From assembly GCA_035530135.1 (NCBI GenBank), contig DATKVJ010000088.1, forward strand, positions 1 through 64,000: a DNA stretch of 64,000 nt, in the 5' to 3' direction. This document shows, piece by piece, positions 19,250 through 27,956 of the stretch; the stretch's first letter is position 1, and the number at the start of each line of letters is the position of its first letter. The notes under the pieces were generated by a model. That model made no database searches. It was not told the DNA's origin and saw only the letters and a list, made by a program, of their open reading frames with translations. Position numbers and translations under genes: made by a program. Origin of the DNA: CAIYYX01 sp035530135 (GTDB lineage Bacteria > Pseudomonadota > Gammaproteobacteria > Burkholderiales > Rhodocyclaceae).

Positions 19250-20107
19250 ATGGATACGCAGCAACTTAGGACAGCGGCATTGTACGTGGTGGCGACGCCG
19301 CTCGGGAACCTCGGCGACATCACGCTGCGCGCCATCGAGGTGCTCCGCGCCGCCGATGCGATCGCCTGCGAGGACACCCGCCACACGCGCCGGCTGCTCG
19401 ATCACTACGGCATTCGGGCGCCGCTCCTGGCCGTGCACGAGCACAACGAGGCGCAAGCGGCGGAGCGGTTGCTGGCGCTGCTGGCCGAGGGCAAGCGCGT
19501 GGCGCTGGTGTCGGATGCCGGCACCCCGGGCATCTCGGATCCGGGAGCGCGGACCGTCGCCGCGGTGCGCCGGGCGGGCTTCCAGGTGATCCCGCTGCCC
19601 GGCGCCAACGCCGCGGTCGCGGCGCTCTCGGCCTCCGGTCTGGCCGACCCGCATTTCCTCTTCGTCGGCTTTCTGCCGGCCAAGCCCGGGGCGCGCCGGC
19701 AGACGATAGCGGCGGTGGGATCGATCGCCGCGACGCTGGTGTTCTACGAGGCGCCGCACCGCGTCGCCGAGGCCCTGGCCGACCTGGCCGAACTGCTCGA
19801 TCCGCGCCGCGAACTGGTGGTCGCGCGGGAGCTGACCAAGTTGTTCGAGGAGATCGCGCGCATGCCGCTGCCGGAGGGGCCGGCCTGGTTGGCGGCCGAC
19901 GGCAACCGCGCTCGCGGCGAGTTCGTGCTGCTGGTCTCGGCGCCGCCGCCGGAAGACGAGCTGCCGGCGGCGGCCGAGCGGACGCTGAAGCTGTTGCTGG
20001 CCGAACTGCCGCTGAAACAGGCGGTCGGGCTCGCCGCCGCGATCAGCGGCGCGCCGAAGAACGCGCTCTACCAGCTGGCGCTGAGCTGGAGAGACGAGCG
20101 GCTATAA
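19250..20107 (+). CDS. rsmI: 16S rRNA (cytidine1402-2'-O)-methyltransferase
   Basis: 285 residues. RsmI methylates the ribose of C1402 in the decoding centre using SAM. YVVATPLGNLGDITLRA, CEDTRHTRRLL and SDAGTPGISDPG are diagnostic of this tetrapyrrole-methylase-fold family. The C-terminal helical part ends in AAISGAPKNALYQLALSW. ATG 19250 follows ACAGGGCATCA; longer upstream frames are unlikely. A small tandem repeat (GGTCGCGAGTTAC twice, about 19207-19232) lies in the divergent promoter region with yraN. Confidence 0.96.
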   Translation: MDTQQLRTAALYVVATPLGNLGDITLRAIEVLRAADAIACEDTRHTRRLLDHYGIRAPLLAVHEHNEAQAAERLLALLAEGKRVALVSDAGTPGISDPGARTVAAVRRAGFQVIPLPGANAAVAALSASGLADPHFLFVGFLPAKPGARRQTIAAVGSIAATLVFYEAPHRVAEALADLAELLDPRRELVVARELTKLFEEIARMPLPEGPAWLAADGNRARGEFVLLVSAPPPEDELPAAAERTLKLLLAELPLKQAVGLAAAISGAPKNALYQLALSWRDERL

Positions 20108-20115
20108 TCGGCGTC

Positions 20116-21153
20116 ATGCGCTCCCTGACGCTCACCCGCCCCGACGACTGGCACCTGCATCTGCGCGACGGGCCGGCGCTGGCGGCGGTGCTCCCCGACA
20201 GCGCGCGCCGCTTCGCCCGCGCCATCGTCATGCCCAACCTGAAGCCGCCGGTGACGACGGTGGCGGCGGCCGCGGCGTACCGCGAGCGCATCCTCGCCGC
20301 GCTGCCGGCGGGGCTGGACTTCGAACCCCTGATGACGCTCTATCTCACCGACGACACCCGCCCGGACGAGATCACCGCCGCCCGCGCGTGCGGTTTCGTC
20401 CATGCGCTGAAGCTCTATCCCGCCGGGGCGACCACCAATTCCGCCGCCGGCGTCACGGACATCGGCAACTGCCGGGCGACGCTCGCGCGCATGGAATCCC
20501 TGGGCGTGCCGCTCTTGCTCCATGGCGAGGTGACCGACCCGGCGGTGGACGTGTTCGACCGCGAGGCGGTGTTCATCGAGCGCGTGCTGGCGCCGCTGCA
20601 CGAGGAATTCCCGGATCTGCGCCTGGTGTTCGAGCACATCACGACGCGGCAGGCGGTCGAGTTCGTGCAGGCCGCCGGCGTCGGTGTCGCGGCGACGATC
20701 ACCGCCCACCATCTGCTCTACAACCGCAACGCCATGTTCGCCGGCGGCATCCGCCCGCATCGTTACTGCCTGCCGGTGTTGAAGCGCGAGGCGCACCGGC
20801 GGGCGCTGGTCGCCGCGGCGACCTCGGGCAATCCGAAGTTCTTTCTCGGCACCGATTCGGCGCCGCACGCCAGGAGCGCCAAGGAGAGCGCCTGCGGCTG
20901 TGCCGGCTGCTACACGGCGCACGCCGGCATCGAGCTGTACGCGCAGGCCTTCGAAGCCGCCGGCGCGCTCGACCGCCTGGAGGGCTTCGCCAGCCATCAC
21001 GGCGCCGATTTCTACGGTCTGACGCGCAACGCCGGAACGATCACCCTGGTCAGAGAGGACTGGACGGTGCCCGCCGGCCAGCCGTTCCTCGGGGAGGATC
21101 CGCTGGTGCCGTTGATGGCCGGCGAGACCATTGCCTGGAGGCTGCAAACATGA
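20116..21153 (+). CDS. pyrC: Dihydroorotase
   Basis: 345 residues, class II PyrC. The metal-binding DDWHLHLRDG is at the N-terminus, the lysine to be carbamylated is in HALKLYPAGATTNS, and LLHGEVTD, EHITT and GTDSAPHARSAKESACGCAG complete the site. It forms dihydroorotate from carbamoyl aspartate in pyrimidine synthesis. Eight bases after rsmI, and its stop overlaps the next start (ATGA). Confidence 0.97.
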   Translation: MRSLTLTRPDDWHLHLRDGPALAAVLPDSARRFARAIVMPNLKPPVTTVAAAAAYRERILAALPAGLDFEPLMTLYLTDDTRPDEITAARACGFVHALKLYPAGATTNSAAGVTDIGNCRATLARMESLGVPLLLHGEVTDPAVDVFDREAVFIERVLAPLHEEFPDLRLVFEHITTRQAVEFVQAAGVGVAATITAHHLLYNRNAMFAGGIRPHRYCLPVLKREAHRRALVAAATSGNPKFFLGTDSAPHARSAKESACGCAGCYTAHAGIELYAQAFEAAGALDRLEGFASHHGADFYGLTRNAGTITLVREDWTVPAGQPFLGEDPLVPLMAGETIAWRLQT

Positions 21154-21611
21154 AGTTCCCGACGCTACTCGCCTGGGTGGCGACGGCCTTGCTGCTCGCC
21201 GGCTGCGGTAACGACTCCGCTTCCTACCTGATCGACGGCGCCGATCACAGCCTGACGCTGTCGCGCGTGCAGCCGTATTTGTGGAGCAGCGCGTGGGATC
21301 TTGCACTGGTGACCACCCGCATGCCCGACTGCATGCGCCGCCACCGCTTGAAGCCCGCGGCTATGGACGGTTTCAAGGTCGAGCTGTTCCGCACCCCGGA
21401 AGACCGCTACATCCTGAAACAGGGCGGCAACTGGTACGTCACCGAAACCGAGAAATGCCGGCTGCAGCAGTTCCAGACGCCGCCCGCCGAACCCGGGGAG
21501 CGATTGGGCGATTTCGAGCTCAAGGAGAAACGGCTGCAGTTCGTTCCGGCGCCGAAGTCCGCCGCGCCTGCGCAGCCGCTCGCCGCCCCGGCGGCGCCGG
21601 CAGCCAACTGA
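21150..21611 (+). CDS. Small lipoprotein of unknown function
   Basis: 153 residues. Signal sequence LAWVATALLLAGC gives a lipobox with Cys at about residue 19. The mature part contains a WSSAWDLALVTTRMPDCMRRH stretch and ends in an Ala/Pro-rich tail. It is translationally coupled to pyrC by ATGA and lies ahead of the DUF3025 gene. I do not recognise a characterised family. Confidence 0.8.
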   Translation: MKFPTLLAWVATALLLAGCGNDSASYLIDGADHSLTLSRVQPYLWSSAWDLALVTTRMPDCMRRHRLKPAAMDGFKVELFRTPEDRYILKQGGNWYVTETEKCRLQQFQTPPAEPGERLGDFELKEKRLQFVPAPKSAAPAQPLAAPAAPAAN

Positions 21612-21615
21612 CGCC

Positions 21616-22407
21616 GTGCTGACCGGATTCGCCGCCCAGCCGCTCTACGCACCGCTGGCGCCCGCTTTGTCCGCGCTGGCCGACGCCGGCCTGCCGCCGG
21701 ACTGCGCTGCGTTAAATCGCCTGGCCGATGCGCACGGCATCAAGAGCGGCGGCGGCGCCCCGCTGCGCTTCGTCGTTCCCGGCGCCAGCGGCCTAGCCTA
21801 CGAGGAGCGCATCTACTGGCTGGGAGAGGTGGAGACCCGGCCGGGCAACTGGCACGACTGCTTCAACGCCCTGGTCTGGCTCGCCTACCCGAAGACCAAG
21901 GCGGCGCTCAATACGCGTCACCATATTGCGCTCGCCGATCGTGCCGGCGGCGGCGTGCGGCGCGGTCCGCTGCGCGACGCGCTGACCCAGTTCGACGAAT
22001 GCGGCGCCGCGGTGCTCTCCACCCGCCTCGACCTCTGGGAAGCGATCCGCGCCCACAGCTGGAAGGAAGTGTTCTGGTCGCGGCGCGCCGACGTCCTGGG
22101 CAGTCTGCGGGTGTTCGTTTTCGGCCACGCCAGCTTCGACATGTTGCGCACGCCGCATCTGGGCCTGTGCGCCAAGGCGCTGTTCCTGCACGTCGATGAG
22201 GACTGGCTCGCGACGCCGCCGGCGGTACAGCTCGCGGACGTCGATGCCCGGATGGCGCAGCGCTTTTCCGGCGACTTCTCGCCGCGTCCGCGCGACTTCC
22301 AGCCCCTGCCGCTGCTCGGCATCCCCGGCGCCAGCGCTGACAACGAAGTTCCTGCCTACTATGAAAACAGCCGCCAGTTCCGGCCGCTACGGCTGATACA
22401 ATCCTGA
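21616..22407 (+). CDS. DUF3025 family protein
   Basis: 263 residues, the usual length. WHDCFNALVWLAYPKTKAAL is the hallmark segment, followed by DECGAAVLS and the conserved KEVFW..R segment. Function unknown. It starts at GTG 21616, four bases after the lipoprotein stop. Its last 20 bases carry the -10 box of rnpB. Confidence 0.85.
   Translation: MLTGFAAQPLYAPLAPALSALADAGLPPDCAALNRLADAHGIKSGGGAPLRFVVPGASGLAYEERIYWLGEVETRPGNWHDCFNALVWLAYPKTKAALNTRHHIALADRAGGGVRRGPLRDALTQFDECGAAVLSTRLDLWEAIRAHSWKEVFWSRRADVLGSLRVFVFGHASFDMLRTPHLGLCAKALFLHVDEDWLATPPAVQLADVDARMAQRFSGDFSPRPRDFQPLPLLGIPGASADNEVPAYYENSRQFRPLRLIQS
22397..22402 (+). promoter_or_regulatory. -10 box of rnpB
   Basis: TACAAT ends seven bases before the expected 5' end of RNase P RNA. 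The -35 region (about 22374-22379, CCAGTT) is weak. The promoter lies inside the DUF3025 gene. Confidence 0.55.
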
Positions 22408-22850
22408 ACGGAAGTCCGCCAGGCAGCCGCTGGGCGCGCAAGCGCCTGGAGGAAAGTCCGGGCCCCGCAGAGCAGGATGCCGGCTAACGGCCGGGCGCTA
22501 TAAGCCACGGCGAGAGCTGCGGCCCAAGGCGACGGAAAGTGCAACAGAAAGATACCGCCGATGGCCCGGGGCTTAGCCGCCGCAAGGCGGCAAAGTCCCT
22601 TTAGGAGAGTAGGGGGTCGAAAGACTCCTGAATCTCCGGGCACAGGCAAGGGTGAAATGGCGAGGTAAGAGCTCACCGCGGACGTGGCAACACGGACGGC
22701 ACGGCAAACCCCATCCGGGGCAAGGCCAAATAGGGAAGCGATGGCGCTGCTCGCGCCGCTTCCGGGTAGGCTGCTAGAGCCCGTCGGCAACGGCGGGCCC
22801 AGAGGAATGGCTGCCCACGACAGAACCCGGCTTATCGGCGGACTTCCAAT
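22408..22850 (+). ncRNA. rnpB: RNase P RNA, class A
   Basis: The ribozyme of tRNA 5' processing. The P1 helix is a perfect 11-bp pairing of GGAAGTCCGCC (22410-22420) with GGCGGACTTCC (22837-22847). Conserved blocks are GGAGGAAAGTCCGGGC (from 22449), ACAGAAAGATACCGCC, AGGGTGAAATGGCGAGGTAA and AGGAATGGCTGCC with CAGAACCCGGCTTAT near the 3' end. The length of about 440 nt is slightly above that of E. coli. Location between DUF3025 and mraZ is typical of betaproteobacteria. Confidence 0.96.
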
Positions 22851-22852
22851 CT

Positions 22853-22876
22853 ATCCGGCGCCGGATTCTCCTCTCT
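22853..22876 (+). terminator. Possible terminator of rnpB
   Basis: Palindrome ATCCGGCGCCGGAT followed by a pyrimidine-rich but not pure T stretch. Position right after rnpB supports it; the weak T-run leaves doubt. Confidence 0.5.
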
Positions 22877-23005
22877 GATGTCCGCGTTCCCGGGCACTCC
22901 CAATAAGTGACTTTAGCTTTTAATTCTATCCCCTTTGTTTTTCCAGGGATTCTTGTTTTTTAGTCATAAGTGCTTGTCAGCACAAGAAAAAACACGGTCT
23001 TTCCC
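22877..23005. other. AT-rich spacer before the dcw cluster
   Basis: No ORF of note. The region is unusually AT-rich for this genome and has a small hairpin (GTGCT-TGTC-AGCAC, about 22969-22982). It may act as an upstream element for the mra promoter. Confidence 0.4.
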
Positions 23006-23034
23006 TTGACCCTTGAAAGAATATCCTCTACAGT
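23006..23034 (+). promoter_or_regulatory. mra promoter driving the dcw cluster
   Basis: TTGACC (23006-23011), 17 bases, TACAGT (23029-23034). This is the best sigma70 match in the window and lies directly ahead of the MraZ boxes, as in E. coli. Confidence 0.8.
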
Positions 23035-23058
23035 GGGAAGAAGTGGGGAAATGTGGGA
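23033..23058 (+). promoter_or_regulatory. MraZ operator, three GTGGG boxes
   Basis: GTGGGA (23033), GTGGGG (23043) and GTGGGA (23053) recur at an exact 10-bp period. MraZ is known to repress its own promoter through such TGGGN repeats. The first box overlaps the -10 element, fitting repression. Confidence 0.88.
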
Positions 23059-23103
23059 GACAAGCGCTGGTTCCGGTCTCCTGCGGGAAAAATGGGGGTG
23101 GGC

Positions 23104-23550
23104 ATGTTCCAGGGGGCGGCGGCGCTGAATCTCGATGCCAAGGGGCGCATGGCGATCCCCGCGCGCCATCGCGACGCCCTCTTCGCCCCGGCCGAAGGCC
23201 GCCTGGTCCTGACCGCCCATCCGCACCGTTGCCTGCTGCTCTATCCGGCGCCGGCCTGGGAGCCGATTCGCGCCAAGATTCTCGCCGCTCCCAGCCTCGA
23301 AACCCAGTCCGCGATGCTGCGCCGCCTGCTGGTCGGTTTCGCCGCCGACAGCGAGATGGACGCCGCGGGCAGGCTGCTGGTGCCGCCGGAACTGCGCCGC
23401 TACGCGGCGCTGGAGAAAGAGGTGTGGCTGGTGGGGCAGGGCAGCCATTTCGAAATCTGGAGCGACGCCGGCTGGCGCGAACAGCAGGAGGCGATTTTCG
23501 CCCTCGGCGACAAGCTGTTGCCGCCCGGTCTGGAGAGTCTGACGTTGTGA
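23104..23550 (+). CDS. mraZ: Transcriptional regulator MraZ
   Basis: 148 residues. Two SpoVT-AbrB-like halves: MFQGAAALNLDAKGRMAIPARHR and EMDAAGRLLVPPELRRYAAL, each with the conserved AxGR loop. It binds GTGGG repeats upstream as a ring-shaped oligomer. The ATG at 23104 matches the E. coli start (MFRGA); a GTG at 23053 would lie within the operator. Its stop overlaps the rsmH start (GTGA). Confidence 0.95.
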   Translation: MFQGAAALNLDAKGRMAIPARHRDALFAPAEGRLVLTAHPHRCLLLYPAPAWEPIRAKILAAPSLETQSAMLRRLLVGFAADSEMDAAGRLLVPPELRRYAALEKEVWLVGQGSHFEIWSDAGWREQQEAIFALGDKLLPPGLESLTL

Positions 23551-24488
23551 GTCCCGGGTCAGCCCGGGAGCACCAGAGCGTGTTGCTCGCGGAGGCGGTG
23601 GCGGCATTGGCGGTGAAGCCCGACGGGGTCTATGTCGATGCCACCTTCGGTCGCGGCGGCCACAGCCGGGAAATATTGGCGCTGCTCTCGCCGCGGGGCC
23701 GGCTGCTGGCCCTGGACCGCGACCCGGCGGCGATCACCGCGGGACGGGCGCTGAACGATGAGCGCTTTACCCTGGTGCACGCGGCTTTCGGAGCGATCGG
23801 TGCGGTGCTGGACGAGCTGGGCGTGGGGCAGGTGGACGGCGTGTTGTTGGACCTGGGCGTGTCGTCGCCGCAGTTGGACGACGCGGAGCGCGGCTTCAGT
23901 TTCCGCCACGACGCGCCGCTCGACATGAGGATGGATACGAGCCGCGGTGAAACCGCCGCGGCGTGGCTGGAGCAGGCTTCACAGACCGAGATAGAAAGGG
24001 TGATCAGAGATTATGGGGAAGAACGGTTTGCTCATGCGATTGCAGAGGCGCTTGTTGCTGCTCGGCGCGAACACCGTGTTGCAAGCACACGACAATTTGC
24101 CGCGCTCGTGGAAAAAGCCGTCCGCACGCGCGAGCCGGGCAAGCACCCGGCGACGCGCAGCTTTCAGGCTCTACGGATTCACGTCAATCAGGAACTTGAG
24201 GAGCTGTCGCTAGCGCTGCCCCAGTGCGCTGCGCGGCTCGCGCCCGGAGGCCGGCTGGTCGTGATCAGTTTCCACTCGTTAGAAGACCGCATCGTCAAGC
24301 GCTTCCTGCGGGAGCGCTCGCAGCCGGCCGCTCTGCCGGCCCGTCTGCCGGTGCGCGCCGCCGAATTGCCCCAGCCGACGCTGCGCCTGGTGGGCAAGGC
24401 GGTGCGGGCGAGCGCCGCGGAAATAGCCGCCAACCCGCGCGCCAGGAGCGCGGTGATGCGCGTGGCTGAAAAACGATGCTGCGCGTAA
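23547..24488 (+). CDS. rsmH: 16S rRNA (cytosine1402-N4)-methyltransferase
   Basis: 313 residues. RsmH (MraW) methylates N4 of C1402, the same nucleotide that RsmI modifies on ribose. HQSVLLAEAV, DATFGRGGHSREIL, DLGVSSPQLDDAERGFSF, and VISFHSLEDRIVKRF are family hallmarks. The GTG at 23547 overlaps the mraZ stop. The 3' end overlaps ftsL by 13 bases. Confidence 0.96.
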   Translation: MSPGSAREHQSVLLAEAVAALAVKPDGVYVDATFGRGGHSREILALLSPRGRLLALDRDPAAITAGRALNDERFTLVHAAFGAIGAVLDELGVGQVDGVLLDLGVSSPQLDDAERGFSFRHDAPLDMRMDTSRGETAAAWLEQASQTEIERVIRDYGEERFAHAIAEALVAARREHRVASTRQFAALVEKAVRTREPGKHPATRSFQALRIHVNQELEELSLALPQCAARLAPGGRLVVISFHSLEDRIVKRFLRERSQPAALPARLPVRAAELPQPTLRLVGKAVRASAAEIAANPRARSAVMRVAEKRCCA

Positions 24489-24742
24489 ACCTGATCCTGA
24501 TCCTGCTCGTGGTCGCCAGCGCCTTGGGCACGGTGTCCTCGAATTACCGCGCCCGCAGGCTGTTTACCGATCTCGAGCGGGAGCAGGCGCGGATGCACAG
24601 CCTGGAAGTGGAATGGGGCCAGTTGCAACTGGAGCAGAGCACCTGGGCCACCCCCGCCCGGATAGAGAAGATCGCCCGCGACAAGCTGCACATGAAGCAG
24701 CCGGGCGCCGGCCAGGTCATCACCATCGAAGCCGTGCCATGA
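24476..24742 (+). CDS. ftsL: Cell division protein FtsL
   Basis: 88 residues. One membrane helix (residues 4-20, VNLILILLVVASALGTV) is followed by a leucine-zipper-like coiled coil (RRLFTDLEREQARMHSLEVEW) and the short conserved end IEKIARDKLHMKQP. FtsL joins FtsB and FtsQ to activate FtsWI. Overlaps rsmH and ftsI, as usual in dcw clusters. Confidence 0.93.
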   Translation: MLRVNLILILLVVASALGTVSSNYRARRLFTDLEREQARMHSLEVEWGQLQLEQSTWATPARIEKIARDKLHMKQPGAGQVITIEAVP

Positions 24743-26469
24743 AATTCGCCAACAGTCCCTTGCTCTCGCAGCGTCTGCCCGCCTGGCGCTCGCGGCTGCT
24801 GCTGCTCGGCATCCTGTCCGGCTTCGCGGTCCTGGCCGGCTGGTCGATCTACCTTCAGGGATTCAACAGCGCCTTCCTGCAGGAGAAGGGGGCGCAACGC
24901 TATTCCCGGGTCATCGAGATGTCGGCCACGCGCGGCCGGATCATGGACCGCAACGGCGAGGTACTGGCGGTGTCGACGCCGGTGAAGTCGATCTGGGCCA
25001 TCCCCGAGGACGCCAAGCTGCAGCCGGCGCAGGTGTATCGACTGGCGCACCTGCTGGAGATGAACGTGCGCGAGTTGAACCGCAAGCTCGCCGGCAACCG
25101 CGATTTCGTCTATCTCGAGCGGCAGATCCCGCCCGATGTCGCCGCCAGGGTCATGGCCCTCGATCTGCCCGGCATCCACGACCAGCCGGAGTACCGCAGA
25201 TACTATCCCTCCGGCGAGGTCAGCGCCCACGTCCTGGGCTTCACCGGGGCCGACGACGTCGGCCAGGAAGGCGTCGAACTGGCCTTCCAGTCCACCCTCG
25301 CCGGCAAATCCGGCAGCCGCCGCGTCATCAAGGACAGGCGCGGCCACATCGTCGAGGACGTCGATTCGATCCGGCTGCCGCAGGATGGCAAGGACGTGGT
25401 GCTGGCGTTGGACGACAAGATCCAGTATCTCGCCTACGCCAACCTGCGCCAGGCGGTGATCGACAACAAGGCCAAGGCGGGCAGCATCGTGGTGCTCGAC
25501 GCCAAGACCGGGGAGGTGCTGGCGCTCGCCAACATGCCCACCTACAACCCCAACAACCGCGCCAAGCTGACCGGCGCCCAGTTGAGGAACCGCGCCATCA
25601 CCGACACCTTCGAGCCCGGCTCGACGATGAAGCCCTTCACCATCGCGCTGGCGCTGGACAAGGGCAAGTTTCGCTTCGACAGTCGTATCCAGACCGCACC
25701 GGGCTGGCTCACCATCGGCACCGCGACGATCCACGATTCCGAGCCGCACGGCATGCTGACGGTGGCCCAGGTGATCCAGAAGTCCTCGAACATCGGCGCC
25801 GCCAAGATCGCACTCACCCTGCCGGCGGAGGAGATGTGGGACAACTTCGAGCGGCTCGGTTTCGGTCACCCGCTGAAGCTCGGCTTCCCCGGCGAGGTCG
25901 GCGGCCGGGTGCGGCCGTACAAGAACTGGCGGCCGATCGAGCAGGCCACGATGGCGTACGGCAACGGCATCTCGGTGACCCTGATGCAGCTCGCGCACGC
26001 CTACCTGGTGTTCGCCCGCAACGGCGACCTCATACCCTTGTCATTGACGAAACTGGATGCGCCGCCCCTCTCCGGCAAACCGGTATTCACCGAGCAGACC
26101 GCGCACGAGGTGCGGGCGATGCTGGAAATGGTCCTGCAGCCGGGCGGCACCGCGCCCAAGGCGCAGGTTCCGGGCTATCGCGTTGCCGGCAAGACCGGCA
26201 CGGCGCACAAGGTGGAGGGCGGCATCTACGTGAATCGCTATGTCGCCAGCTTCGTCGGTTTTGCGCCGGCCTCCGATCCGCGTCTGGTGATCGCGGTGAT
26301 GATCGACGAACCGTCCGCCGGCAGCTATTACGGCGGCGACGTCGCTGCGCCGGTCTTCTCCAAGGTGATGGCGGGTAGTTTGCGCGACCTCGGCGTCGCG
26401 CCCGACGCGCCGCAACCGCCGCTGCAGGCGCTGACCGCGAAGCCACCGCTGGTCCGGGAGGGAACGTGA
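24739..26469 (+). CDS. ftsI: Septal peptidoglycan transpeptidase FtsI (PBP3)
   Basis: 576 residues. One membrane anchor near residues 18-38, then the pedestal domain (RGRIMDRNGEVLA) and the penicillin-binding domain with the three active-site motifs: STMK at about 295, SSN at about 349, and KTGTA at about 485. It cross-links septal peptidoglycan with FtsW. The ATG overlaps the ftsL stop (ATGA). Confidence 0.97.
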   Translation: MKFANSPLLSQRLPAWRSRLLLLGILSGFAVLAGWSIYLQGFNSAFLQEKGAQRYSRVIEMSATRGRIMDRNGEVLAVSTPVKSIWAIPEDAKLQPAQVYRLAHLLEMNVRELNRKLAGNRDFVYLERQIPPDVAARVMALDLPGIHDQPEYRRYYPSGEVSAHVLGFTGADDVGQEGVELAFQSTLAGKSGSRRVIKDRRGHIVEDVDSIRLPQDGKDVVLALDDKIQYLAYANLRQAVIDNKAKAGSIVVLDAKTGEVLALANMPTYNPNNRAKLTGAQLRNRAITDTFEPGSTMKPFTIALALDKGKFRFDSRIQTAPGWLTIGTATIHDSEPHGMLTVAQVIQKSSNIGAAKIALTLPAEEMWDNFERLGFGHPLKLGFPGEVGGRVRPYKNWRPIEQATMAYGNGISVTLMQLAHAYLVFARNGDLIPLSLTKLDAPPLSGKPVFTEQTAHEVRAMLEMVLQPGGTAPKAQVPGYRVAGKTGTAHKVEGGIYVNRYVASFVGFAPASDPRLVIAVMIDEPSAGSYYGGDVAAPVFSKVMAGSLRDLGVAPDAPQPPLQALTAKPPLVREGT

Positions 26470-27956
26470 GCGCCGCTCAGGCCATCCTCGACGAGCTCGG
26501 AAGGCGGGGCGTGAGCCCGACCGGCATCTGCGCCGATTCGCGCCGCTTGGCGCCGGGCGAGGTCTTCGTTGCCCTGGCCGGGGTCAGCGGCGACGGCCGC
26601 GCCCACATCGCCGACGCGGTGGAGCGCGGCGCCGCGGCGGTGCTCTGGGAGGACGACGGCCGCTACGCCATCCCGGCGCTCGCCGTGCCCGCGCTCGGCG
26701 TCAGGGGGCTGCGGGCATTGTCCGGGGATCTCGCCGATCTGGTCTATGGCCGGCCCGCCGAGCGGCTGCTGCTGGTGGGCGTCACCGGCACCAACGGCAA
26801 GACTTCGGTGAGCCAGTGGATCGCGCAGGCGATGACGCTCTTGGGCGAGCGCTGCGCCATCATCGGTACGCTGGGCAGCGGCTTCCCGGGCGCGCTGGAG
26901 CAGGGGGCCAACACCACGCCCGATCTCATCGACCTGAGGCGCACGCTGGCGGCCCAGGCATCGGCCGGGGCCCGAGCCTGCGCCATGGAGGTCTCCTCGA
27001 TCGGCCTGGCCGAAGGAAGGGTCGCAGGACTCGACTTCGCCGTCGCGGTATTTACCAATCTCAGCCGCGACCACCTCGACTATCACGCCGACATGGCCGA
27101 CTACGGCGCCGCCAAGGCGCAGCTGTTCGCCGTGCCCGGGCTCAAGGCCGCGGTCCTCAATCTCGACGACGAATTCGGCAGAACGCTATGGGCTGGACTC
27201 GCGGGCAGCGGCGTGCGCCGTCTGGGCTACACCCTGGGTCCGGCAGCCGGCTTGGCGGACCAGGCCGAGGAGAGTCTCTCGGCAGAGGATCTCCAGGTCG
27301 CGGGCGGCATCCGCTTCACCGCGCGCTGCGGGCAGAGCACGGCGCGGGTCGAAGCGGGACTGATCGGCCGCTTCAATGCTTCCAACCTGCTCGCGGTGCT
27401 GGGCGCGCTGCTCGCCGCGGGCTTCCCGCTATCCGAGGCAGCCGCCGTGCTGGCCAAGCTGACGCCGCCGCCAGGCCGGATGCAGGCGGTGAGCGCCGAC
27501 CCGGGCGAACCGCTGGTGGTCGTCGATTACGCCCATAGCCCCGATGCGCTGGAACAGGCGCTAGCGACGCTGCGCGAGCTCGCCGTCGCGCGCGGCGGCG
27601 AGCTCGTCTGCCTGTTCGGCTGCGGCGGCCAGCGCGATGTCGGCAAGCGTCCGCTGATGGGGGCGGCGGCCGAGCGCCTGGCCGACCGGGTGGTGGTCAC
27701 CAGCGACAACCCGCGCACCGAGGAGCCACGAGCGATCATAGCCGACATCCTGCGCGGCATGAACGCCGCGCCGCGGGTCGAGCCGGACCGCGCCGCCGCG
27801 ATCCGTCTGGCGGTCGCCGAGGCCGCGGCCGAGGACGTGGTGCTGATCGCCGGCAAGGGCCACGAGTCCTACCAGGAGATCGGCGGCGCCCGCCTGCCCT
27901 TCTCCGACCTGGAACAAGCCCGGCTGGCGTTGTCGGCGCGGAGGGACCCGCCATGA
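26466..27956 (+). CDS. murE: UDP-MurNAc-L-Ala-D-Glu:meso-diaminopimelate ligase
   Basis: 496 residues. The Mur ligase P-loop GTNGKTS is near residue 108. The DNPR motif near residue 414 marks use of meso-diaminopimelate instead of lysine. The N-terminal substrate domain has DSRRLAPGEVFVAL. Starts at GTG, overlapping the ftsI stop (GTGA). Confidence 0.97.
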   Translation: MSAAQAILDELGRRGVSPTGICADSRRLAPGEVFVALAGVSGDGRAHIADAVERGAAAVLWEDDGRYAIPALAVPALGVRGLRALSGDLADLVYGRPAERLLLVGVTGTNGKTSVSQWIAQAMTLLGERCAIIGTLGSGFPGALEQGANTTPDLIDLRRTLAAQASAGARACAMEVSSIGLAEGRVAGLDFAVAVFTNLSRDHLDYHADMADYGAAKAQLFAVPGLKAAVLNLDDEFGRTLWAGLAGSGVRRLGYTLGPAAGLADQAEESLSAEDLQVAGGIRFTARCGQSTARVEAGLIGRFNASNLLAVLGALLAAGFPLSEAAAVLAKLTPPPGRMQAVSADPGEPLVVVDYAHSPDALEQALATLRELAVARGGELVCLFGCGGQRDVGKRPLMGAAAERLADRVVVTSDNPRTEEPRAIIADILRGMNAAPRVEPDRAAAIRLAVAEAAAEDVVLIAGKGHESYQEIGGARLPFSDLEQARLALSARRDPP